Shown here: in pieces, positions 1-4,855 of the stretch
Layout of the letters: each line of letters begins with the position of its first letter
Numbering within the stretch: position 1 is the first letter of the stretch
Source: Planctomycetota bacterium
GTDB lineage: Bacteria; JAJVIF01; JAPKYR01
DNA length: 7,736 nucleotides
NCBI GenBank assembly: GCA_030673355.1
Contig: DAOVJF010000105.1
Location: 1-7,736 of the forward strand
Reading direction: 5' to 3'
Notes under the pieces: generated by a model
Database searches by the model: none
Seen by the model: only the letters and a program-made list of their open reading frames with translations
Told to the model about the DNA's origin: nothing
Position numbers and translations under genes: made by a program

Positions 1-1
1 C

Positions 2-316
2 GCACGGGCTCTTGCGCACGATCCTCCAATTCTCGTACTTGACGAAGCGACCAGTTCTGTCGACCCTCACACCGAACGCATGGTTCAGGAAGCACTCGAC
101 AAGTTGTTAGCGGGAAGAACAGCGGTCATTGTCGCGCACAGGTTAAGTACAATTATTAATTCAGACAGGATCCTGGTTATACATTTGGGAGAAGTAGTTG
201 AAAGTGGCAATCACACTGAATTAATGAACAGGAATGGTATTTATGCGAAACTCCACAAGCTGCAATTCCAGGAAGTAACCACTGCACCAATCCGTGCAAA
301 GGGGGTGGCGTCCTGA
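2..316 (+). CDS. ABC exporter subunit, C-terminal part of the nucleotide-binding domain (5' truncated by window)
   Basis: This is the last 104 codons of an ABC transporter ATP-binding/permease protein; its membrane domain, Walker A and most of the signature motif lie outside the window. The reading frame is open from base 2 and begins just after the expected signature position (ARALAHDPP). Walker B is ILVLDEATSSVD, with the catalytic Glu codon at 44-46. The D-loop is SSVD and the H-loop is IVAHRLST, with its His codon at 137-139. The end (EVVESGNHTELMNRNGIYAKL) is the usual C-terminal tail of type I (MsbA/LmrA-like) exporters. It is followed directly by a second exporter half whose probable start overlaps this gene's TGA stop, so the two are almost certainly co-translated and should form one heterodimeric pump in the inner membrane. 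This subunit carries the intact catalytic Glu. The substrate cannot be read from the sequence; lipid or drug export is typical of the family. Confidence 0.93.
   Translation, partial: ARALAHDPPILVLDEATSSVDPHTERMVQEALDKLLAGRTAVIVAHRLSTIINSDRILVIHLGEVVESGNHTELMNRNGIYAKLHKLQFQEVTTAPIRAKGVAS
301..308 (+). promoter_or_regulatory. Probable ribosome binding site for the second ABC subunit
   Basis: GGGGGTGG lies at the end of the first ABC gene, with its G5 run ending 7 nt before the CTG at 313. It can pair with the CCUCC anti-SD allowing one G-U pair. It matters because it supports the CTG start over the GTG at 436, which has no purine-rich site upstream. A weaker alternative is the AGGTAAG at 320-326 ahead of an ATA at 331. 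Confidence 0.5.
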
Positions 317-2283
317 GTACAGGTAAGAAAATAGGTCGCTTCCTTCTTGGCTGGGTAATTATTGCACTGGTCTCGCTGGCGATATCGGTCGGGATTTCGT
401 GGTTCTCATTCAGTGAAATCTACGAACCGGCGATTGTGTACTATTCAGTAATAATACAGGCTGTGTTGCTTCTCCTGGTTTTCATCGTATTCCCGGGCCT
501 GAAAAAACTTCTGTTGCGTGATCCGCATCTCAAATGGATATACAACTTCTGGCAGCCGCATAAGGCCTGGTTATGGGTTCTAATTGCTTTGACATTCCTT
601 TCCAGCGGTGTAGCGCTTGCGTTCCCACTCGTATTCCGATACGTGATTGACTTCCTGGAGGGTTCTCTATCCGATGCTACACCGGAAGTTATGAATGCGG
701 TAGTCTGGAAAGCCATCTGGATTTTTGTCGCGATCGGACTTGGACGGACCCTGACCCACCTGTATCCGGGTTTCAGGGCAATGTTAAATGCGAAGATTGG
801 TATGGATGTCAGGAAGTATTATTTTTCCTTAATCCTTACAAAAGGCCAGAAATTTTTCCAGAAATTCAGGACCGGAGACCTGGTTACACGCCTTACGGAC
901 GATATCGAAGCTTTTCCAAAAATTGCGTGGTTTTGTTGTTCGGGTATCTTCCGGGCGCTTGAATCAAGCAGCAAATTCGTATTTTGCATAAGCTTCATGC
1001 TGTTCCTTAACTGGAAATTAGCACTCCTGTCCATTTCCCCAATCCCGGTTATCCTCACTGTATTCTATTTTGTTAGATTGGCTATCACTAAAGCCGCACT
1101 TGCGAATCAGAAGATTATTTCCGAAACCAATGACAGCCTGGAATCGGCATTCAGTGGTGTGAGAATCGTAAAAGCTTTCCGCGCCGAAGAAAACCAGACG
1201 GTTGAATTTCGTAAGCTCCTGGACCGGCGTATTGAAACGGAGGTGAGATTGCGGAAGCTTTGGATGGCGATGATGAACCTGTATCAATGGGTACAGAATA
1301 TCGGCCAGGTCATTGTTATGATCGCGGGCGGCTATATGATAGTAAACGGTACCCTGAGCATCGGCGTGCTGTACGCATTCTACATATATCTCCAACTCCT
1401 CATGCAGCCTTTAATGGACATCCCTCATTTGTTCGTTACCTCACGCCAAGCGTTTGCATGTATCGACCGTGAAATAGAAATAGAAGAGACACCGGGCGGG
1501 ATTGAGGATCAGGCACATGGAACTCTCCAGGCACCCAGCGTAAATTCCGTGAGCGTTAAACATGTTGATTTTAGATTCGATGATGACCTCCCACTTTCAC
1601 TTGAAGGTGTAAGTATTGACTTGAAGCGGGGACAGAAAGCGGCAGTCATCGGATCGGTCGGAAGCGGAAAATCCACCCTGATTAAGATTGTTGCCGGATT
1701 GATTCAACCCTCATCAGGAGAAGTTGAATTAAATAACAGGCCGCTCTCGGATTATGAAATCAGCAATCTTCGGGAAAAAGTTGGATACATCCCGCAGGAA
1801 TCGACTCTTTTCAGCGAAAGTGTTGCTGATAACGTTAAGTTTGGCCGTGATATCTCAGACGATGAAGTCCGCGATTCACTCGACATGGCGCAGGTCCTTG
1901 ACGAGATGGAAGCGCTGGAGAATGGGCTTGATGAAGTCCTTGGGCAAAAAGGCCTGACAGTATCCGGCGGCCAGAAACAACGACTCGCGATCGCTCGCGC
2001 GCTTGCGGGTAAACCGGATTTACTTTTAATGGACGACTGCACATCCGCGCTCGATGCTGAAAACGAGCGAAGATTCTGGAACATGTTCGCTGAGAAATCC
2101 CCCGACGCGGCATGCCTGATCGTAACCCACCGTCTCGCGACCGCGCGTCAGGCGGACGTAATTTATGTCATTCACGAAGGCAAAATTGTCGGGAAGGGTA
2201 CACATGAAGAACTTCTCAGAGATTGCGAGGACTACCGTAATTTCCTCACTCGCGAAGAACTCCAGGCAGCGCTTGCGGGTTAA
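313..2283 (+). CDS. ABC exporter subunit (permease-ATPase fusion) with degenerate Walker B; probable CTG start
   Basis: This is a full-length type I ABC exporter half-transporter: about 656 residues from the proposed CTG at 313, or 615 from the GTG at 436. I prefer 313 for three reasons. The frame is open upstream of 436 and encodes a hydrophobic helix (WVIIALVSLAISVGISWF). A G-rich SD-like stretch (301-308) lies at the right distance. The CTG overlaps the previous stop (CTGA). No ATG, GTG or TTG occurs in frame between the stop at 217 and position 436, and 436 has no SD site. Residues below count from 436. Membrane helices span about 45-320. The nucleotide-binding domain has Walker A GSVGSGKST (406-414), Q-loop Gln 454, signature VSGGQ (509-513), Walker B LLLMDDCTSALD with Asp 534 where the catalytic Glu normally sits, and H-loop His 565. 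A Walker B Asp is typical of the degenerate site in heterodimeric exporters such as TM287/TM288 or BmrC/BmrD. I infer a heterodimer with the upstream subunit. Substrate is unknown. Confidence 0.9.
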   Translation: MSTGKKIGRFLLGWVIIALVSLAISVGISWFSFSEIYEPAIVYYSVIIQAVLLLLVFIVFPGLKKLLLRDPHLKWIYNFWQPHKAWLWVLIALTFLSSGVALAFPLVFRYVIDFLEGSLSDATPEVMNAVVWKAIWIFVAIGLGRTLTHLYPGFRAMLNAKIGMDVRKYYFSLILTKGQKFFQKFRTGDLVTRLTDDIEAFPKIAWFCCSGIFRALESSSKFVFCISFMLFLNWKLALLSISPIPVILTVFYFVRLAITKAALANQKIISETNDSLESAFSGVRIVKAFRAEENQTVEFRKLLDRRIETEVRLRKLWMAMMNLYQWVQNIGQVIVMIAGGYMIVNGTLSIGVLYAFYIYLQLLMQPLMDIPHLFVTSRQAFACIDREIEIEETPGGIEDQAHGTLQAPSVNSVSVKHVDFRFDDDLPLSLEGVSIDLKRGQKAAVIGSVGSGKSTLIKIVAGLIQPSSGEVELNNRPLSDYEISNLREKVGYIPQESTLFSESVADNVKFGRDISDDEVRDSLDMAQVLDEMEALENGLDEVLGQKGLTVSGGQKQRLAIARALAGKPDLLLMDDCTSALDAENERRFWNMFAEKSPDAACLIVTHRLATARQADVIYVIHEGKIVGKGTHEELLRDCEDYRNFLTREELQAALAG

Positions 2284-2295
2284 TGATGCGCGACC

Positions 2296-2324
2296 TTTCT
2301 GATTCCATGAATTAAGGTTATACT
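2296..2324 (+). promoter_or_regulatory. Weak candidate promoter for hicBA
   Basis: TATACT at 2319-2324 matches the sigma-70 -10 consensus at 5 of 6 positions and lies 38 bp before the hicB start. The best -35 candidates at 16-17 bp spacing (TTTCTG or TTCTGA, 2296-2302) match poorly. A second AT-rich possibility is TAATAT at 2335-2340. The 78-bp gap after the ABC gene has no visible terminator, so read-through from the ABC operon is also possible. Confidence 0.22.
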
Positions 2325-2361
2325 GTGTAAGGGTTAATATTAGGTAAACAGGAGTTTCCAA

Positions 2362-2577
2362 GTGATTTTTCATGTGATTATAGAAAATGCGGAAGATGGC
2401 TGGGTTGTTGTAGAAGTCCCGGCACTACCTGGTTGTGTTTCACAAGGCAAGGATGAAAAAGAGGCTCTTGAAAATATCAAGGAAGCTATCAAAGCATGGC
2501 TGTGGGCTGAGGATCAAAAAGCCATGGCGAAAATAAAAACCGATGGCGGAAAGGATCATGTTGTAGTAGCGATTTAA
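2362..2577 (+). CDS. hicB: HicB-type antitoxin (short, partial RNase H-like fold)
   Basis: This 71-residue protein belongs to the HicB-like antitoxin family (UPF0150 type). It shows the family pattern of an opening beta strand (FHVIIENAEDGWVVVEVP), then the ALPGCVSQGKDEKEALENIKEAIKAW segment with its conserved PGC, the G-(D/K)-(T/D)-x-x-EA turn and an amphipathic helix, and a short final strand (DHVVVAI). The start is GTG, chosen because AGGAG (2350-2354) lies 7 nt upstream. In the family, HicB binds and blocks the HicA toxin. This version ends after the HicB fold and has no C-terminal helix-turn-helix or ribbon-helix-helix, so direct operator binding is not evident. The hicA gene follows after 5 bp, so the two should be translated together. 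Solitary HicB-like proteins also exist, but the adjacent HicA makes the toxin-antitoxin reading strong. Confidence 0.88.
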   Translation: MIFHVIIENAEDGWVVVEVPALPGCVSQGKDEKEALENIKEAIKAWLWAEDQKAMAKIKTDGGKDHVVVAI

Positions 2578-2582
2578 ATCCT

Positions 2583-2804
2583 ATGAGCAGGCTAGGGAAT
2601 ATTTCAGGAATACAAGCAGTAAAAGTTTTTGGTAAAGCTGGTTGGACAAAAATCGGTCAGGTTGGAAGTCATGTAGTTATGGTCAAACAAGGTGTTCGAG
2701 TAAACCTCTCAATCCCTCTTCACAAGGAACTTTCAATTGGTACACTTCGTAGATTAATTCGAAACTCCGGATTATCTGTAAACAAGTTCCTGGAACTACT
2801 CTAA
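2583..2804 (+). CDS. hicA: HicA-type mRNA interferase toxin
   Basis: This 73-residue protein is of the HicA (YcfA-like, double-stranded RNA-binding fold) family. HicA toxins cleave mRNA and halt translation until neutralised by HicB. The family landmarks are all present: an N-terminal helix with the KVFGKAGW element, the GSHVVM strand carrying the conserved catalytic His (residue 30), the basic strand VRVNLSIPLH, and the closing motif KELSIGTLRRLIRNSGLSVNKFLEL. Length and domain span are normal for the family, so the toxin looks intact. The ATG at 2583 lies 5 bp after the hicB stop with no strong SD of its own, so expression probably depends on translation of the antitoxin first. Antitoxin-first order is less usual than hicA-hicB but well known. 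Confidence 0.9.
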   Translation: MSRLGNISGIQAVKVFGKAGWTKIGQVGSHVVMVKQGVRVNLSIPLHKELSIGTLRRLIRNSGLSVNKFLELL

Positions 2805-2865
2805 TTTTCTATACTCTGTTCTCACATTCCCGGCGATTATTAATTCTAAATATATCCAAACTAAC

Positions 2866-2946
2866 CTGCGTGGCGTTGACACGCTGAGTGAGACAGATCA
2901 CAGTTCCAATCTTATTTTATCTCCGGGTCGAACGTGCTTGTCGACG
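2866..2946. repeat. Intergenic palindromic repeat, split copy (elements A and B separated)
   Basis: Element A (2866-2883, ctgcgtggcgttgacacg) matches 16 of 18 bases of 3014-3031. Element B (2932-2946, acgtgcttgtcgacg) is identical to 3029-3043. In this copy A and B are 48 bp apart. Each half can form a small hairpin: GCGTG/CACGC (2868-2872 with 2880-2884) and GTCGA/TCGAC (2927-2931 with 2941-2945). The element lies between the converging hicA and PPC-protein genes and has no T-tract like that of an intrinsic terminator. Confidence 0.65.
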
Positions 2947-2978
2947 ATGCTGCGGTGCACTCCCTGACGGTCATGCCT

Positions 2979-3002
2979 CTGTTATCTATTCTGTTATCTA
3001 TT
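2979..3002. repeat. Exact 12-bp tandem duplication
   Basis: CTGTTATCTATT occurs twice back to back (2979-2990 and 2991-3002), with no other copy noticed. It lies between the two palindromic repeat copies. It may be a slippage product or a duplication left by an insertion event. Confidence 0.8.
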
Positions 3003-3013
3003 CATTTCCAGTA

Positions 3014-3043
3014 CTGCGTGGCGGCGACACGTGCTTGTCGACG
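3014..3043. repeat. Intergenic palindromic repeat, fused copy
   Basis: Elements A and B of the copy at 2866-2946 are joined here with a three-base overlap into one 30-bp unit. GGCGACA (3023-3029) pairs with TGTCGAC (3036-3042) except for one mismatch, leaving a 6-base loop. It ends 18 bp before the stop of the PPC-domain gene on the minus strand. It looks like a dispersed repeat in two forms; function unknown. Confidence 0.65.
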
Positions 3044-3060
3044 GATTAATCGGCATCATT

Positions 3061-3567
3061 TTATAAGTAATACTGATAATAAAGCCTGTAAGGCCCCTGT
3101 TCATGTGAACCAGTGTGCCCTTTCACCTGAAGATAGAACGTTGTGCTCCCTGTAGTCTCGACTTCGAGCACGAAATTCGATCCCGGTGTTGTATTTTCGG
3201 TGCTGTAATACCTTCCTTCTTCATCAATTAATTTCGCCCGGACTCCAATATCGCTTTCCGACCAGATCTTGATCCTTTCGCCCGACCTGAGAAGTTCGGT
3301 ACGGTACCAGTCGGTGTCATTGGAGGATAGGATTGAACCGCTGATGTAACCGCTGTCCCAGCCGGTAAGCACATCGTATTTTAGTGGGGGAAACGGATCA
3401 ACGGGGTCGTCGTTCTGGAACCATCCGCTGAAAGTGATGCCCATGATTAAAATCGCCGCGGCCATTATTAAAGGCCCGGTGGGATCCCCGTCCTTCGTGC
3501 ATGATGTTCCTGTTACCGGCATCATGAGCGCCAGAACCAGGAAAATTCCAATTATTCGTCGGGTCAT
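3061..3567 (-). CDS. Small exported/membrane-anchored protein with PPC-like (pre-peptidase C-terminal) beta domain
   Basis: This 168-residue protein has a basic start (MTRRI), a hydrophobic stretch (residues 5-18) and a Cys at 23 in the sequence VTGTSC, like a signal peptide of a lipoprotein. The lipobox is poor because Gly is at -3 rather than Leu. A second hydrophobic segment (about 32-48, PLIMAAAILIMGITFSGWF) may anchor it instead. Residues 65-168 resemble a PPC domain (PF04151-like): an opening YISGSI strand, the DTDWYR motif (84-89), SGERIKIW, and the ending FYLQVKG...GPYRLYYQY. PPC domains are beta sandwiches usually attached to secreted enzymes. Here there is no catalytic domain, so the protein is probably a stand-alone envelope protein. 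The ATG is preceded by GGGAG (3575-3579 on the opposite strand). It reads towards hicA. The assignment rests on motif pattern only. Confidence 0.75.
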   Translation of the reverse strand: MTRRIIGIFLVLALMMPVTGTSCTKDGDPTGPLIMAAAILIMGITFSGWFQNDDPVDPFPPLKYDVLTGWDSGYISGSILSSNDTDWYRTELLRSGERIKIWSESDIGVRAKLIDEEGRYYSTENTTPGSNFVLEVETTGSTTFYLQVKGHTGSHEQGPYRLYYQYYL

Positions 3568-3749
3568 GTTTTATCTCCCGTCGTACTAAAATTTTAAATC
3601 TTCTGTTAACTAAGCGGGTAGGGAAACGGAAGTACTGGTAAAAGATCCTAAAAAATGCTCCTCCTGCATACCTGATACCAATCTTAGATTCAGGGAAGCA
3701 TGGAAAAGCGTCCCCTTGAATTCAATGCGTCTGACTTGGGTTATTTGAT
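3568..3749. other. Intergenic leader region upstream of the PPC-domain gene; one imperfect inverted repeat
   Basis: No convincing gene is visible. An imperfect inverted repeat joins 3688-3699 (attcagggaagc) and 3708-3721 (gcgtccccttgaat), with ATTCA/TGAAT and GGGA/TCCC paired and small bulges. The AT-rich part next to the PPC gene start (3583-3605) could hold its promoter, but I see no clear -35/-10 pair. Confidence 0.35.
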
Positions 3750-3777
3750 AAAAACCTCCCCCCCGCTTGCGGGGGGG
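3750..3777 (-). terminator. Probable intrinsic terminator of the aldolase gene, formed by a C/G hairpin repeat
   Basis: Nine perfect base pairs join 3758-3766 (CCCCCCCGC) and 3769-3777 (GCGGGGGGG) around a TT (effectively a 4-base loop). Read on the minus strand, the stem is followed by AGG and then TTTTT (3750-3754). It lies 42 bp after the aldolase stop. This is a good terminator shape, although the stem is unusually pure in C and G and the U-tract is offset by three bases. Confidence 0.6.
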
Positions 3778-3791
3778 ATTAAGGGGGGGGG
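3755..3791. repeat. C/G-rich palindromic repeat with adjacent G9 run
   Basis: A C7-GC-TT-GC-G7 palindrome is followed by ATTAA and a run of nine G (3783-3791). Elements of this kind (C-run, palindrome, G-run with TTAA spacer) are seen as dispersed intergenic repeats in many unrelated bacterial genomes, and they create spurious proline/arginine/glycine-rich reading frames such as the one at 3610-3795 (-). Genome-wide copy number cannot be judged here. Confidence 0.55.
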
Positions 3792-3819
3792 TCAATTTTC
3801 TACAATCCAGCCATAACCT

Positions 3820-4728
3820 CTAACTCGTATATATCTTGATCATTTTGTCAAGCAGTTCAAGCGCTTCTTTTTTTGGCCTCTGGAATACATTTCTGCCGAT
3901 GATCGACCCGAATCCGCCGCCATCCTTGATTGCCTGCGCCGTGTCAAATATCGATGATTCCCCAACCTTGGCGCCGCCGGAAAAAATAACAATCCGTTTT
4001 CCATTAAACGCAGCCTGCATGACATGCCTTACCCTGTCAGCCATAGTTCCGATCGGGATATTTTCAGCTTCGAACACTTTCCTTGCCGCGTCCTGCTCGA
4101 TAAACTCACTCGGCATTTTGACTTTCGCGATATGCGCGCCAAGCTGGCACGCGATCTGGGCGGCGTACGCTCCCACATCGATCGCGGTCTCGCCTTCTTT
4201 GCTCAGGTCCTGACCTCTCGGGTAGCTCCATATCACAACGATTAAACCCGCCGATTTCGCGTCCTCGGCTATTTCCCTGATCTGCTGGTACATCTCCACC
4301 CGATGCTCGGAACCCGGATAAACTGTAAATCCGATCGCTACACATCCCAGTCTCAGAGCGTCGTCTACACTGGCGGTCACGGCAGGGATCGGGTTAGCTT
4401 CAGCCATCAACACATCATGGCTGTTCAGCTTGAGAATGAGGGGAAGCTTTCCCGCGTAATCCCTCGCGATCGCTTCGATGAATCCGAGCGGGGCGGCGTA
4501 CGCGCTCAAACCCGCGTCGAGTGCCAGTTGCGGATGATATGCGGGATCGTAACCGGGTGGGTTCGGAGCGAAACTCCGTCCGGGACCGTGCTCGAATCCC
4601 TGGTCGACCGGCAGGATGATCATTCTTCCGGACCCGCCAAGACGGCCCTGCCTTAACATACGTTCCAGGTTTGCAATTGTGCCGGGATTGTCGGCTGTGT
4701 AATGGCTGAGAATTTCTTTAACTCGCAT
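3820..4728 (-). CDS. fbaB: Class I fructose-bisphosphate aldolase, DhnA/FbaB type
   Basis: This 302-residue cytoplasmic TIM-barrel enzyme belongs to the DeoC/LacD/DhnA aldolase superfamily. The family cleaves fructose 1,6-bisphosphate to glyceraldehyde 3-phosphate and dihydroxyacetone phosphate through a lysine Schiff base, without a metal. Visible landmarks are ILPVDQGFEHGP (residues 38-49; Asp 42), SYPRG (168-172; Tyr 169, the position of the catalytic Tyr in archaeal-type enzymes), GAHIAKVKMP (197-206; Lys 202 as the likely Schiff-base lysine), SGGAKV (250-255) and the phosphate-binding GRNVFQR (278-284). It is shorter than E. coli FbaB (about 350) and longer than archaeal forms (about 260). 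The ATG is preceded by AGGGAGA with good spacing. It lies 127 bp downstream of the MATE gene on the same strand, without a clear terminator between. Other superfamily activities (LsrF or ADH-synthase-like) are possible but less likely. Confidence 0.88.
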   Translation of the reverse strand: MRVKEILSHYTADNPGTIANLERMLRQGRLGGSGRMIILPVDQGFEHGPGRSFAPNPPGYDPAYHPQLALDAGLSAYAAPLGFIEAIARDYAGKLPLILKLNSHDVLMAEANPIPAVTASVDDALRLGCVAIGFTVYPGSEHRVEMYQQIREIAEDAKSAGLIVVIWSYPRGQDLSKEGETAIDVGAYAAQIACQLGAHIAKVKMPSEFIEQDAARKVFEAENIPIGTMADRVRHVMQAAFNGKRIVIFSGGAKVGESSIFDTAQAIKDGGGFGSIIGRNVFQRPKKEALELLDKMIKIYTS

Positions 4729-4855
4729 GGTTTCTCCCTGTAATCAAACTAAAGTTCTTTCTGCTTAAATAACTTGAAATTTGCCCATAATTTGTACCAT
4801 CTTTTCAGGAGGAAATCGAGTAGAAAAAATAGTTGAATTCATTTTACCTGGAAAA

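Noticed and set aside
1018..1395. 125-codon minus-strand frame inside the ABC membrane domain
   Set aside because: It is a shadow of the ABC gene in another frame, with no family resemblance and no initiation signal.
2866..3043. CRISPR-like array
   Set aside because: There are only two non-identical units with unequal spacing and no cas genes; it is a dispersed palindromic repeat at most.
2934..3155. 73-codon plus-strand frame with a GTG start inside repeat element B
   Set aside because: It runs through the intergenic repeats into the antisense of the PPC-domain gene, has no SD and no recognisable motif.
3610..3795. 61-codon minus-strand frame beginning in the C/G-rich repeat
   Set aside because: Its N-terminus is just the translated palindromic repeat (proline/arginine/glycine run), there is no SD, and it overlaps the probable terminator; nothing suggests a real protein.
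4729..4855. Possible terminator between MATE and aldolase (ATTTT...AAAAT near a T6 tract on the minus strand)
   Set aside because: The stem would be five A/T pairs only and is not adjacent to the T-run; too weak to call. The gap may simply be an operon spacer.
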